Assembly: GCF_028464225.1 (NCBI RefSeq)
Contig: NZ_JAQPCN010000001.1
Span: 310,001 to 374,000, forward strand
Source: Zeaxanthinibacter sp. PT1
GTDB taxonomy: Bacteria; Bacteroidota; Bacteroidia; Flavobacteriales; Flavobacteriaceae
Direction: 5' to 3'
DNA length: 64,000 bases
Every line of letters starts with the position of its first letter. The stretch's first letter is position 1. The notes below the pieces were generated by a model that searched no databases, was not told where the DNA came from, and saw only the letters and a program-made list of their open reading frames with translations. Of this stretch, positions 26,798-36,338 are shown piece after piece. A program made the translations under genes and the position numbers.

Positions 26798-29200
26798 ATG
26801 GGAGCAAAGCTTACGCAAGGCATATGGGCCAAAATTGCCAGGATCATCCTGAGGAATCGCATCCTGATCCTTCTGGCCATTGCCGCTGCTACGGTTTTTA
26901 TGGGGTTCCAATGGCAACACATGCGTTTTTCCAATTCGGAAGCCAACTTACTGCCCGATGATCATCCCATTAATTTGGAATACCAGCAATTTGTAAAACG
27001 ATTCGGAGAGGAAGGGAATGCCATTGTACTTGCGGTACGTGATTCTGCCCTCTTTGAGCCTGCCAACTTCAGGATGTGGAACACCATGAGCAAGCAGCTC
27101 GACGCTTTCCCTGAAGTCGATTTCGTGATCTCTACAGACAACCTGCAACAATTGGTGCGGGACCAGGAGAAAAATGAATTTGTACTGAAACCATTCCTGG
27201 AGCGCCCCCCGGAATCCAGGAAGGAAGTAGACAGTCTTGCGAACCAGTTATTCAATAACCTGCCATTTTATGACAACCTTCTATTTAACAAGGACAGCAG
27301 GACCATCCGGACCGTGGTATACATGGACAAGGATATTATTAACACCTCTGTTCGAAAGGACTTCGTCTTAAAAGATCTCACCAACCTTGTCAATGATTTT
27401 GAAGCAGAGACAGGGCTAAATGTACGTGTCTCCGGTATGCCTTACATCCGGACTATGAGCTCACAGAGCATTATAGACGAAATTGGAAAGTTCATCTTTG
27501 CCGCCCTGGCAGTGACCTCTCTCATTTTCTTCTTCTTTTTCAGGAGTATCCGGGCCACGGTGATCTCTATAGTAGTGGTCATCATCGGGGTAATGTGGGC
27601 TTTTGGTACCCTTGGATTATTACAGTACGAGATCACGGTACTTACGGCACTGATACCTCCGCTGATCATCGTAATAGGTATCCCCAACTGCATCTTCCTG
27701 ATCAATAAATATCAGCAGGAAGTGAAAAAACACGGCAACCAGGCATTATCCCTGCAACGGGTAATCTCTAAGATTGGAAATGCTACCCTGATGACCAATG
27801 TCACCACTGCTTCGGGATTTGCCACCTTTATCATCACCGATAGCACGCTGTTGAAGGAATTCGGAATCGTGGCATCGATCAACATCCTCTGCATTTTCAT
27901 CCTGTCACTCCTGATCATCCCGATTATCTACAGTTTCATGTCCCTGCCTAAGACCAAGCACCTGAAACATCTTAACAAAAAATGGATAGACACTTTTGTC
28001 AATTGGATGGAGCGCATTGTACGCGAAAGAAGGATCGCCGTCTACCTGGTGTCTATAGCCGCACTGGTGGTGAGCATCATCGGGATCTATCAAATCAATA
28101 TATCCGGGAGTCCAATAGAAGATATGCCTAAAAAGGCTGAATTCTTTAAAGATATCCGATTCTTTGAAGCCGAGTTCGACGGGATCATGCCCCTTGAGAT
28201 CGTGGTCAATACCCAGCGAGAAAAAGGCGTAATGAAACCGGCTACACTTAAACGGATGGAGCGGTTGAGTGAGGTGATCCGTGAAACTCCCGAGCTCTCA
28301 GAGCCGGTTTCCATGGTGAACCTAGTCAAATATTCCAAGCAGGCATTTTACAACGGTATTCCTAAATATTACCAATTACCAACTTCCCAGGAGAATACCT
28401 TTATCATGGATGTGGCCAAGAACTCGCGTGGCAATGGGAACCTGCTCTCTACTTTTGTAGACAGCACCGGGCAATACGCCAGGATAACCACCTACATACA
28501 GGATGTGAAAACAGACCGTATGGAAGCTATTGAGCAGGAGTTGGTAGAGAATATAGAGAAGATCTTCCCCGAAGATCGATACGAAGTGAGTTTAACAGGG
28601 AAGGCCCTGTTATTTCTCAAAGGCACCAAATACCTGGTAAAAAACCTGATCATGTCCCTGGCCCTGGCTATCGTGCTTATCTCCTTGTTTATCGCCTACT
28701 TGTTCCGCTCTTTCCGGATGGTGGTCATATCCCTGGTCCCCAACCTACTCCCGCTGGTAATCACGGCAGGGGTCATGGGTTATGTTGGCGTCCCTATTAA
28801 ACCTTCTACCATACTGGTTTTCAGCGTGGCATTCGGAATTTCTGTTGATGATACCATTCATTTCCTGGCCAAGTACCGGCAGGAGCTCATAGCCAACCGC
28901 TGGCGTATACAGAAATCCGTTTACGCGGCACTAAGAGAAACCGGGGTGAGTATGTTTTATACCTCCATAGTGCTGTTCTTCGGCTTTTCGGTATTTATCA
29001 TTTCCAGCTTTGGCGGCACGGTAGCTTTAGGAGCACTGGTTTCGGCAACCTTGTTATTCGCTATGCTTGCCAACCTTATCCTGCTTCCTTCCCTCCTGCT
29101 TTCCCTGGAGCGCAGCATTGCCAACAAAGAAGTACTTAAAAAACCGCAGATAGACATCCTTCCCAAGGAAGAGATCAATAAGAGGCCCAAACAGAAATGA
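26798..29200 (+). CDS. RND-superfamily (MMPL-type) transporter
   Basis: About 800 residues with two repeats of one helix, a large periplasmic loop, and five clustered helices, the layout of HpnN/MMPL-type RND permeases. Conserved segments include NLLPDDHPINLEYQQF after helix 1, IVVVIIGVMWAFGTLGLL, IGIPNCIFLINKYQQEVKKHG, and in the second half VAFGISVDDTIHFLAKYRQEL with the charged residues of helix 10. It uses proton-motive force to move a lipid or hydrophobic compound; the substrate is unknown. The frame extends to a TTG at 26774, but ATG 26798 gives MGAKLTQG, which fits homologues better. A TACCTTTG box at 26669-26676 suggests a leader of about 115 nt. Confidence 0.88.
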   Translation: MGAKLTQGIWAKIARIILRNRILILLAIAAATVFMGFQWQHMRFSNSEANLLPDDHPINLEYQQFVKRFGEEGNAIVLAVRDSALFEPANFRMWNTMSKQLDAFPEVDFVISTDNLQQLVRDQEKNEFVLKPFLERPPESRKEVDSLANQLFNNLPFYDNLLFNKDSRTIRTVVYMDKDIINTSVRKDFVLKDLTNLVNDFEAETGLNVRVSGMPYIRTMSSQSIIDEIGKFIFAALAVTSLIFFFFFRSIRATVISIVVVIIGVMWAFGTLGLLQYEITVLTALIPPLIIVIGIPNCIFLINKYQQEVKKHGNQALSLQRVISKIGNATLMTNVTTASGFATFIITDSTLLKEFGIVASINILCIFILSLLIIPIIYSFMSLPKTKHLKHLNKKWIDTFVNWMERIVRERRIAVYLVSIAALVVSIIGIYQINISGSPIEDMPKKAEFFKDIRFFEAEFDGIMPLEIVVNTQREKGVMKPATLKRMERLSEVIRETPELSEPVSMVNLVKYSKQAFYNGIPKYYQLPTSQENTFIMDVAKNSRGNGNLLSTFVDSTGQYARITTYIQDVKTDRMEAIEQELVENIEKIFPEDRYEVSLTGKALLFLKGTKYLVKNLIMSLALAIVLISLFIAYLFRSFRMVVISLVPNLLPLVITAGVMGYVGVPIKPSTILVFSVAFGISVDDTIHFLAKYRQELIANRWRIQKSVYAALRETGVSMFYTSIVLFFGFSVFIISSFGGTVALGALVSATLLFAMLANLILLPSLLLSLERSIANKEVLKKPQIDILPKEEINKRPKQK

Positions 29201-29293
29201 TCTCTGGTATTAAGGTCAGAATTCTACGGTAAACATCTCCCATAATTTTAGCAATCGATTATCTTTGCCTTTCATATTTAGAAGCGAATACCC

Positions 29294-30727
29294 ATGAACG
29301 AATTTAGTGTTAAGCAGTTACTCACCCAGCAACCATTATCGCAACCCGTAACCGTGAAAGGTTGGGTACGTACTTTCAGAAGTAACCGCTTTATCGCCCT
29401 TAATGACGGCTCTACTATAGACAACATCCAATGCGTGGTAGATTTCGAGAAACTCGATGAATCCCTACTTAGAAAAATCAACACCGGGGCAGCCTTGGAA
29501 ATTTCAGGGACCTTGGTAGAAAGCCAGGGCCGGGGACAGAGTGTGGAGATTCAGGCTGAGCAGCTTATTGTACATGGCACTGCAGATCCTGAAACCTACC
29601 CTATACAGCCCAAAAAGCATTCGCTCGAATTCCTCAGGGAAAAAGCGCATTTACGGGTAAGAACAAGTACTTTTTCTGCAGTGATGAGGGTTAGATCGGC
29701 CTTATCTTTCGCTATTCACGAGTACTTCCAGAAAAATGGCTTCTATTACATGCACGCCCCGATTATCACCGGATCCGATGCGGAAGGTGCGGGTGAAATG
29801 TTCAGGGTTTCTACCCTGGACCCGATCAATCCACCCAAGGATGAAGAGGGAAAGGTCAATTACAAGGAAGATTTCTTCGGGAAAGAAACCAACCTCACCG
29901 TATCAGGGCAGCTCGAAGCTGAAGCATATGCCATGGGGCTTGGAAAAGTCTATACCTTTGGACCAACCTTCAGAGCAGAGAATTCTAACACCTCCAGGCA
30001 CCTGGCCGAATTCTGGATGATAGAACCCGAAATGGCATTCTATGACCTTGATGATAACATGGACCTGGCCGAAGATTTCATCAAATACGTATTGCGCTAT
30101 ATCCTGGAGAACTGCCAGCAGGACTTGCAATTCCTCGAGAAACGCTTACTTGATGAAGAAAAGACGAAACCACAGAATGAGCGCAGTGATATGCCGCTAC
30201 TGGAAAAACTCCGTTTTATCGTAGATAATAACTTTGTTCGTGTAAGTTATACGGAAGCCATAGATATCCTGAAGAACAGTACCCCGAATAAAAAGAAAAA
30301 ATTCCAATATCCTATAGAAGAATGGGGCGCGGATCTGCAGAGCGAGCACGAGCGTTACCTGGTTGAGAAGCATTTTAAATGCCCGGTCATTTTGTTTGAT
30401 TACCCCGCCAAGATCAAAGCGTTCTATATGAGGCTTAACGAAGATGGGAAGACTGTAAGGGCGATGGACATCCTATTCCCGGGTATTGGTGAGATCGTTG
30501 GAGGATCGCAGCGTGAAGAGCGCCTGGATGTACTTAGGTCCAAAATTGAAGCATTAGGTATTGATGAAGAGGAACTCTGGTGGTATATGGATCTGAGGAA
30601 ATTTGGAACTGCAGTTCACAGTGGTTTTGGACTAGGTTTTGAACGTCTTGTACTCTTTGCTACAGGGATGGGTAATATTCGTGATGTAATCCCGTTTCCA
30701 AGAACCCCACAGAATGCCGAATTCTGA
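29294..30727 (+). CDS. asnS: Asparagine--tRNA ligase
   Basis: Class IIb aminoacyl-tRNA synthetase of 477 residues that charges tRNA-Asn. The N-terminal OB-fold anticodon-binding domain (about 15-115, [20 protein letters not shown]) is followed by the catalytic domain with motif 1 near [29 protein letters not shown], motif 2 ([25 protein letters not shown]) and motif 3 ([27 protein letters not shown]). The Asn-specific signature [12 protein letters not shown] rules out AspRS. A TATCTTTG box at 29260-29267 lies 27 nt upstream. rpoN starts 45 nt downstream on the same strand. Confidence 0.98.
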   Translation: MNEFSVKQLLTQQPLSQPVTVKGWVRTFRSNRFIALNDGSTIDNIQCVVDFEKLDESLLRKINTGAALEISGTLVESQGRGQSVEIQAEQLIVHGTADPETYPIQPKKHSLEFLREKAHLRVRTSTFSAVMRVRSALSFAIHEYFQKNGFYYMHAPIITGSDAEGAGEMFRVSTLDPINPPKDEEGKVNYKEDFFGKETNLTVSGQLEAEAYAMGLGKVYTFGPTFRAENSNTSRHLAEFWMIEPEMAFYDLDDNMDLAEDFIKYVLRYILENCQQDLQFLEKRLLDEEKTKPQNERSDMPLLEKLRFIVDNNFVRVSYTEAIDILKNSTPNKKKKFQYPIEEWGADLQSEHERYLVEKHFKCPVILFDYPAKIKAFYMRLNEDGKTVRAMDILFPGIGEIVGGSQREERLDVLRSKIEALGIDEEELWWYMDLRKFGTAVHSGFGLGFERLVLFATGMGNIRDVIPFPRTPQNAEF

Positions 30728-30772
30728 TATGAATTCTTTAAATTTATAACAGTCGCATCAAGGTAGCATCCT

Positions 30773-32230
30773 ATGTTAAAACAACACTTACAGTTCAAAT
30801 TATCCCAGAAGCTATCGCCGCAGCAGATACAGTTGATGAAACTGATACAGCTGCCTACACAAGCTTTTGAACAGCGCCTGAAACAGGAGCTGGAGGAAAA
30901 TCCTGCGCTGGAAAGTGGCAAAGAGGAAAGCAGTAGCCTTGAAGACGATTTTGGCGATAATTACGAGGAAGATATGGACCACGAGACCGTGGCCACCGAC
31001 GACATCAATATAGACGAATACCTGAGCGATGACGAGGTTCCTGATTACCGTACCAAGGCAAATAACTACAGTAGTGACGATGAAGAGAAAAACGTGCCAT
31101 ACGCGGCAGGAATTTCCTTCAACCAGTACCTGATCAACCAGCTGAACACCGTTTATCTCAGCGACGAGGAGTGGGCCATTGCCGAATTCCTGGTGGGTAG
31201 TGTGGACGAAAGTGGCTATATAAGACGCCCGCTGGCAGATATCATGGATGATCTCGCATTTACCCAGAACATCTACGTCGAGGAGGAAACCATAAAAAAG
31301 GTACTGTCCATCGTGCAGGAACTCGATCCCCCGGGCGTAGGAGCACGCTCCCTGGATGAATGCCTGGTTATACAGTTACAACGTAAAGAACCCACACCGG
31401 CCATCGAACTTGCTGTTGATATACTAGAAAAGAGTTTTGAACACTTCACCAAGAAGCATTACAAGCAGCTTATCCAGAAACACGATATCACTGAAGAAGA
31501 GCTACGTGATGCCATCAGTGAAATTGAGAAGCTTAACCCTAAGCCGGGTGGAAGTTATTCCGGCAACAATCGGATTGTAGAGCACGTGGTTCCTGACTTC
31601 TCCATTCGTATCGTTGATGGGGAGCTTGAACTCACCCTCAACGGGCGGAATGCACCGGAACTACATGTTTCCCGGGAATACAGCAATATGCTGGCAGGTT
31701 ATAAAAGTGCCAAGGACAAGTCCAAGAGCCAGAAAGATGCAGTTATGTTCATCAAGCAGAAACTGGATGCGGCGAAATGGTTTATCGATGCTATCCGCCA
31801 ACGACAACAGACCTTGTTTATCACCATGAACGCCATCATGCAGTACCAAAAGGAATACTTCCTGACGGGCGATGAACGTACCCTGAGACCGATGATACTG
31901 AAAGATATCGCCGATGCTATAGACATGGATGTATCTACGGTATCACGGGTGGCGAACAGCAAATATGTTGATACCCCCTACGGCACTAAGCTCATCAAGG
32001 AATATTTTTCAGAATCTATGAAGAATGTGCAGGGGGAGGATGTTTCCACCAAAGAGATCAAGAAGATCCTGGAAACCGTGATCGGGGAAGAAGACAAGAA
32101 GAAACCCCTGACCGATGACAAACTGGCCAAAATACTGAAGGAAAAAGGATATCCTATAGCCCGAAGAACGGTGGCTAAATACCGGGAGCAATCGGGATTA
32201 CCCGTCGCCCGACTCAGAAAGGAGATCTGA
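30773..32230 (+). CDS. rpoN: RNA polymerase sigma-54 factor
   Basis: Alternative sigma factor of 485 residues that requires AAA+ activators. Region I is Gln-rich (KLSPQQIQLMKLIQLPTQAFEQRL), region II is strongly acidic (about 45-105), followed by the core-binding domain (PPGVGARSLDECLVIQLQRK) and the DNA-binding domain with an HTH (DIADAIDMDVSTVSRVANSKYV). The RpoN box is ARRTVAKYREQSGLP near the C terminus. Its stop codon overlaps the next gene (TGATG). No sigma-54 activator is encoded in this window, so its regulon lies elsewhere. Confidence 0.98.
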   Translation: MLKQHLQFKLSQKLSPQQIQLMKLIQLPTQAFEQRLKQELEENPALESGKEESSSLEDDFGDNYEEDMDHETVATDDINIDEYLSDDEVPDYRTKANNYSSDDEEKNVPYAAGISFNQYLINQLNTVYLSDEEWAIAEFLVGSVDESGYIRRPLADIMDDLAFTQNIYVEEETIKKVLSIVQELDPPGVGARSLDECLVIQLQRKEPTPAIELAVDILEKSFEHFTKKHYKQLIQKHDITEEELRDAISEIEKLNPKPGGSYSGNNRIVEHVVPDFSIRIVDGELELTLNGRNAPELHVSREYSNMLAGYKSAKDKSKSQKDAVMFIKQKLDAAKWFIDAIRQRQQTLFITMNAIMQYQKEYFLTGDERTLRPMILKDIADAIDMDVSTVSRVANSKYVDTPYGTKLIKEYFSESMKNVQGEDVSTKEIKKILETVIGEEDKKKPLTDDKLAKILKEKGYPIARRTVAKYREQSGLPVARLRKEI

Positions 32231-32835
32231 TGCGGTCGCTATCCATCTTCCTGTCCTACCTCTTTCACCCATTGTTAATCCCGATGGCCGGATCCTTAAG
32301 TTACTTCCTGGTCACACCCAAATACAGCCCTTTAGAAGAACAAGGAGGCAACCTCCTGCCCATCTTTATACTAACGGTAATTATCCCGCTGATATCCTAT
32401 GCAATCCTGCGCAACCTGGGCCTGGCCTCATCGGTGTTCCTGGCACCGGCTAAAGAGCGTTTGTACCCTCTTATCATTAGTCTAGGGTTATTGCTGATCG
32501 TCCTGTTCCGGGTGATTCCCAATAATTATACGGCGGAATTATACTACTATTTCGTAGGTCTGATTGCCGCTACTGCGGCCTGCCTGCTTGCATTATTATT
32601 GAAAGTGCGATGCAGCCTGCATATGATGGGCCTGGGAAGCCTGCTGATGTATCTCATTGCCCTGAGCATCCATTTTGAGATTAATATTACGATCGCGATA
32701 AGCGCCTGCACTCTTATTTGCGGCCTTGCTGCCACGGCTCGTATCTACCTCAAAGCACACAACCGCGCAGAGATCGTGATCGGGTTCATCATCGGTTTTC
32801 TCTCCCAACTGATGACCATCAAGTACTGGTTATAA
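32230..32835 (+). CDS. PAP2-like multi-pass membrane protein
   Basis: A 201-residue protein with about six hydrophobic helices and no signal peptide. It shows a degenerate phosphatidic-acid-phosphatase (PAP2) pattern: AKERLYPL resembles KX6RP, SLHMMGLGS takes the place of PSGH, and ARIYLKAHNRAEIVIGF resembles SRX5HX3D. Several catalytic residues appear changed, so it may be a non-catalytic relative. The start codon overlaps the rpoN stop by one base, and homologues are found beside rpoN in related genomes as far as I recall. At the 3' end its TAA interlocks with the stop of the convergent gene in the hexamer TTATAA (32830-32835). Confidence 0.6.
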   Translation: MRSLSIFLSYLFHPLLIPMAGSLSYFLVTPKYSPLEEQGGNLLPIFILTVIIPLISYAILRNLGLASSVFLAPAKERLYPLIISLGLLLIVLFRVIPNNYTAELYYYFVGLIAATAACLLALLLKVRCSLHMMGLGSLLMYLIALSIHFEINITIAISACTLICGLAATARIYLKAHNRAEIVIGFIIGFLSQLMTIKYWL

Positions 32836-33537
32836 AATATAGAAGATAAGGCCTATCCTTAATGGTGTCATTCCTATCTCCTCCCCGTTAACACTGGCTT
32901 TCCCAGGTTCAAAGAGCGTATTCAGAGCGTAATACGCATGGATATTAAAGGTGTTGTAGCCCAGGTTAACCATCAGGCCGTAACGAAAATTATCCGTGTC
33001 CGTATTGTAGAACGAATCCTTAAAGTCTTTAGTGACAATCTTGGACCGGCTTCCCACGACGTACCCCAGTTTAATGCCACCGTAGAATCGCCAGAATTTA
33101 TAATCGACAGGGTCAGAGTTTCGTAAACGGAGTTCTAGGGGAAGTTCGATGAGGTGGGTTTCAATTTTGTTCCGTTTATAGGAGAAATTATCAGGGATCA
33201 CTTCGTAATTAAAATCCTCAGCATTTTCGGTAGCCCTGAGATTGGAGTAATAGGAATTAACGGCATATCCAAGCCCTATACCAATTGCAACATTCCGCTT
33301 GAGATTTAACGGAATATCCTTAATGAAACCACCCTGCAATCCATAGGACAGGTTACGTTGCTTTACCCCTTCGGGCTTATTTAATAAGATATTATATGCG
33401 AGCCCTACATAGAACTGGTCTTCCAGGTAATCCGGATCGGGAATCAAACTATCCTGTGCAGGCGGAACAGGGGGCACTGTCTGTGCGCATAATGTGAAGG
33501 TGCAACAAAATACAAGCAGCAGGAAAAAGTCTTTCAT
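32830..33537 (-). CDS. Outer-membrane beta-barrel protein (PorT-like)
   Basis: A 235-residue exported protein. The signal peptide MKDFFLLLVFCCTFTLCAQ is cleaved before a Pro-rich stretch. The rest is a series of amphipathic strands of alternating polarity (FYVGLAYNILL, SYGLQGGFIKDIPLN, VAIGIGLGYAVNS, THLIELPLELRLRN, WRFYGGIKLGYVVGS, RYGLMVNLGYN, FNIHAYYALNTLF) ending in IGLIFYIL. This is the eight-stranded barrel type of the PorT/OMP_b-brl_2 group. PorT/SprT is part of type IX secretion, but this call to PorT proper is uncertain. It is the last gene downstream of the ExbB/ExbD cluster. Confidence 0.6.
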   Translation of the reverse strand: MKDFFLLLVFCCTFTLCAQTVPPVPPAQDSLIPDPDYLEDQFYVGLAYNILLNKPEGVKQRNLSYGLQGGFIKDIPLNLKRNVAIGIGLGYAVNSYYSNLRATENAEDFNYEVIPDNFSYKRNKIETHLIELPLELRLRNSDPVDYKFWRFYGGIKLGYVVGSRSKIVTKDFKDSFYNTDTDNFRYGLMVNLGYNTFNIHAYYALNTLFEPGKASVNGEEIGMTPLRIGLIFYIL

Positions 33538-33638
33538 ATCGCCTTAAAAATAATCATTACTTCCGTTCATGCACAAAATAAAAGCGCTTCAAATAATAAT
33601 TTGAAGCGCTTAATACATTTACCCTTTAGGTAATATTA

Positions 33639-34121
33639 CTATTCAATATTACTGAAGGCATCCCCTTCAAAAGTCGTATAATTAACTTTGAGGGCATTTA
33701 CTTTACGAAGTTCCTGCTTGATATCAGAGATAAGACCCATGTTGGCATCGCTATCCACTTTAAGAGCAGTAGTCAACACGTTTTGCAATTCCTGGGGCTT
33801 CTTAGCCCTCTCTTGCAATATGAAATCTCCAACCTCGGAAACATCAGCAAATTTATCGTTCAATTGGATCTTTGGTTCCGTCCCGTATGTTTTCTGGAAT
33901 TCCTTGGTAGGTTTTCCGACATAGATATACAGAACACGATCCTTCTTTTCGAGCTTCTTGGTCTCGGTTGCATTAGGCAGGGTGTTTTCTACCATAATGG
34001 AACTATCCTTCATCGTTGTTACCGTCATAAAAAAGAACAGTAACATGAACACGATGTCGGGTAACGAGGCCGTATTTACCCCAGGGGTATCAGCGCTTTT
34101 TTTCTTATTAAATTTTGCCAT
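33639..34121 (-). CDS. exbD: ExbD/TolR-family biopolymer transport protein (copy 1)
   Basis: A 160-residue inner-membrane protein with one N-terminal helix (TASLPDIVFMLLFFFMTVTTM, about 17-37) carrying the essential Asp of ExbD/TolR (LPDIVFMLLFFFM) that takes part in proton movement. The periplasmic domain occupies the remainder. It works with ExbB to energise TonB-dependent outer-membrane transport or a related process. It follows the second ExbD gene by 16 nt and is the third protein partner of this operon after ExbB and the small membrane protein. Confidence 0.92.
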   Translation of the reverse strand: MAKFNKKKSADTPGVNTASLPDIVFMLLFFFMTVTTMKDSSIMVENTLPNATETKKLEKKDRVLYIYVGKPTKEFQKTYGTEPKIQLNDKFADVSEVGDFILQERAKKPQELQNVLTTALKVDSDANMGLISDIKQELRKVNALKVNYTTFEGDAFSNIE

Positions 34122-34137
34122 AATAGTCCGGTTCTCG

Positions 34138-34758
34138 TTAGTTAGTTGCAGTTTCTGCTTCAGATAATTTCTGCGGGAACAAGTCCTGGACGCGTTGCAC
34201 CTTGTCTTTTAGTTCTTCCCTTACCTCTTCAGGAGTCTCAGGATTAAGGTATTCGGCTTCCATATCCGTAAAGTCTCTACCGAATAATCGTTGAGCCTCA
34301 CGGTTTCTTAACTCGTTATACGCCCCTACCAGTTCGTTTTGAACGGTAATATAAGTGGCATACTTTGTTTCCCTGTCATTCTTCAACGAGATAATGGCTT
34401 TGGTCGGGTTATCCGAAGAATCCGGATTCCTCTTTCCTTTACAATAGCTGCAGTATTCAGGGGATCCTGAAGGCGCGCCTCCATTGTCAAGGAAAGCCAT
34501 GGCTTTTTCCCTGAGATTTCTCAGGTCTGTAAGCTCTTCCTCTACAAGTAACTGGCCATTCTTGTTGATGTTTACAGTAAATATGTTTTTCTGCTTAATA
34601 ACCACGTTCTCGTCTGGCGGCTCAATAGGCGGTAACATTCGATCCAGTCCTGAATCCGTTTCAATAGTGGTTGTCACTAGGAAAAAGATCAGTAGTAAGA
34701 ATGCGATGTCTGCCATGGAACCTGCGTTAACTTCCGGTGGTGCTCCTCTTCTAGGCAT
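34138..34758 (-). CDS. exbD: ExbD/TolR-family biopolymer transport protein (copy 2, long form)
   Basis: A 206-residue ExbD-type protein. The helix VNAGSMADIAFLLLIFFLVTTTIE has the conserved Asp at ADIAFLLL. The periplasmic region is longer than in copy 1 and contains a CSYCKGKR motif (about 100) and a C-terminal charged, probably coiled segment (TPEEVREELKDKVQRVQDLF). The two ExbD proteins are only distantly alike and likely form a heteromeric stator with the single ExbB. Flavobacteria often have two ExbD proteins per ExbB. It follows the 146-residue membrane protein by 16 nt. Confidence 0.9.
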   Translation of the reverse strand: MPRRGAPPEVNAGSMADIAFLLLIFFLVTTTIETDSGLDRMLPPIEPPDENVVIKQKNIFTVNINKNGQLLVEEELTDLRNLREKAMAFLDNGGAPSGSPEYCSYCKGKRNPDSSDNPTKAIISLKNDRETKYATYITVQNELVGAYNELRNREAQRLFGRDFTDMEAEYLNPETPEEVREELKDKVQRVQDLFPQKLSEAETATN

Positions 34759-34774
34759 AATAGTTCTTTTAAGG

Positions 34775-35215
34775 TTATTTTGTCATTTTCCGTACTCCAC
34801 CCCATAACATGGCGCCAACGGCGATTATGGTCAGGAGGAAGAAGACATTGAGACCCATTCCGATCAACTTCACGGTTGATTCGTCAGTAGCTACGCCTCT
34901 TCTTGCCATTTCATCGATGTTCACATCAGTTCCACTAGAGATCCCGTAAGCGATCCCGACCACCACCAGGAAGCCAACCACTACGATAAGTGTACGCTTC
35001 AGGCTTTGGGGGTTAGAGAACAATGCGACCAGTGAAAAGACCAAGCTGAATAAAATAGCGATAGCTAATAACAGGTACGTAATAATGAACATGAAGTTCA
35101 TTGCCCCGCTGTCCACGGCCTCAGAAGCTGGTACATCTGAGCTTGGAAGCTGGAACCATAGTACGGCACCTATCACTCCCAATACAACCAATATAATTTT
35201 AACAATCTTGTGCAT
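34775..35215 (-). CDS. Small membrane protein of the ExbB-ExbD operon, unknown function
   Basis: A 146-residue protein with four predicted membrane helices: residues 4-21 (IVKIILVVLGVIGAVLWF), 43-67, 75-93 (LIVVVGFLVVVGIAYGIS), and 118-138. A 25-residue loop between helices 3 and 4 is polar and charged (DVNIDEMARRGVATDESTVK). I do not recognise a named family. Its fixed place between exbB and exbD genes suggests it belongs to the ExbB/ExbD energising complex, for example as an assembly or regulatory subunit; that is inference from context. Confidence 0.75.
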   Translation of the reverse strand: MHKIVKIILVVLGVIGAVLWFQLPSSDVPASEAVDSGAMNFMFIITYLLLAIAILFSLVFSLVALFSNPQSLKRTLIVVVGFLVVVGIAYGISSGTDVNIDEMARRGVATDESTVKLIGMGLNVFFLLTIIAVGAMLWGGVRKMTK

Positions 35216-35240
35216 AATGCTTTTGGTTTAGGAGTGTTAC

Positions 35241-36026
35241 TTATTTTTTGTGGTCTACCAACATATCGATCAATACGATTGATGAATCTTCCATATCGTT
35301 AACGATACTGTCAATCTTAGCGATGATATAGTTGTAGAAAATTTGTAGGATAATTGCTGTAATAAGACCGAAAACCGTGGTCAATAATGCAACCTGGATG
35401 TCACCTGCAATCAGGGAAGCACTAAGGTTACCAACTGCACTAATTTTCTGGAAGGCCTGGATCATACCAATTACTGTACCCATGAACCCAAGCATAGGAG
35501 CAACAGCGATAAATAGAGACAACCAAGAAACGTTTTTCTCTAATTGACCCATTTGAACTCCTCCGTAAGCAACAACAGCCTTTTCAGCAGACTCGATGCT
35601 TTCTCCGGCGCGATCTAATCCTTGGTAATAGATAGAAGCAACAGGACCTTTGGTGTTACGACATACTTCTTTAGCAGCCTCGATCCCACCAGAAGCAAGA
35701 GCATCCTCTACTTTTTGCTTAAGCTTAGTAGTGTTAGTGCTAGCCATGTTTAAATAAATGATTCTTTCAATAGCGACCGCAAGACCTAAGATCAAACACA
35801 GTAATACGATTCCCATGAAGCCAGCACCTCCTTGGATGAACTGCTCTTTTAAAACTTGGGTAAATCCTTTTTCTGCTTCAACGGCTGCCTCATCCTGCAA
35901 CATCACTGTAGCTGTAGCCACGGTTGAAGAAAGACTCGACACTATTGCGTTCGCTTTCGCGCTTACTGTATTTGTACTAAGGACAAATAGCCCAGCCATG
36001 GCCAGGATGGAGAATAATTTTTTCAT
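35241..36026 (-). CDS. exbB: MotA/TolQ/ExbB proton-channel family protein
   Basis: Inner-membrane channel subunit of the ExbB-ExbD motor, 261 residues. An N-terminal hydrophobic segment (MKKLFSILAMAGLFVLSTNTVSA) looks like a cleavable signal, then three helices: FMGIVLLCLILGLAVAIERI, WLSLFIAVAPMLGFMGTVIGMI and ALLTTVFGLITAIILQIFYN. The GFMGTVIGM and TTVFGLITAI motifs are those of TolQ/ExbB. The open frame begins at a TTG (36035), but the ATG at 36024-36026 gives the typical MKK signal start. First gene of the operon exbB-membrane protein-exbD-exbD-PorT-like. Confidence 0.92.
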   Translation of the reverse strand: MKKLFSILAMAGLFVLSTNTVSAKANAIVSSLSSTVATATVMLQDEAAVEAEKGFTQVLKEQFIQGGAGFMGIVLLCLILGLAVAIERIIYLNMASTNTTKLKQKVEDALASGGIEAAKEVCRNTKGPVASIYYQGLDRAGESIESAEKAVVAYGGVQMGQLEKNVSWLSLFIAVAPMLGFMGTVIGMIQAFQKISAVGNLSASLIAGDIQVALLTTVFGLITAIILQIFYNYIIAKIDSIVNDMEDSSIVLIDMLVDHKK

Positions 36027-36147
36027 TTTGTTCAAACTTAAAATTAGTTAGTTAATAGGTTAAAGATAAAAAAAAAATACAATTAAAAAATTAATTCTTT
36101 TTCAGCGCAACAGGCGGTTTTAAGGTATTTCCGAGCTATTCACTGAA

Positions 36148-36180
36148 TAATAACCGGCTGTTTAGACCAGCCGGTTATTA
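36148..36180 (-). other. Long perfect hairpin directly downstream of tRNA-Ser
   Basis: Thirteen-bp perfect stem TAATAACCGGCTG/CAGCCGGTTATTA with a 7-nt loop, two bases past the tRNA 3' end. No T tract follows on either strand, so it is not a classical terminator. It may be a tRNA 3'-end processing or stability element, or a terminator acting without a U tract. Confidence 0.6.
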
Positions 36181-36181
36181 G

Positions 36182-36269
36182 CAGAGAGGAAGGGATTCGA
36201 ACCCTCGATGCACTTTTGGTGCATACACACTTTCCAGGCGTGCGCCTTCGACCACTCGGCCACCTCTCT
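36182..36269 (-). tRNA. tRNA-Ser (anticodon GGA)
   Basis: The minus strand gives an 88-nt class II tRNA: acceptor AGAGAGG/CCTCTCT, discriminator G as expected for tRNA-Ser, D arm GCCGAGTGGTCGAAGGC, anticodon arm CACGC-CTGGAAA-GTGTG with GGA, a long variable arm TATGCACCAAAAGTGCATC, and T arm GAGGGTTCGAATCCCTTC. No CCA is encoded. It lies between ansA and exbB on the same strand as both. Confidence 0.96.
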
Positions 36270-36338
36270 AAGGGTACTAAATTAAGGGGTTCAATAAACG
36301 AAAAATTTATTATTCCACGAAATTTGCCAGGTTAATTT

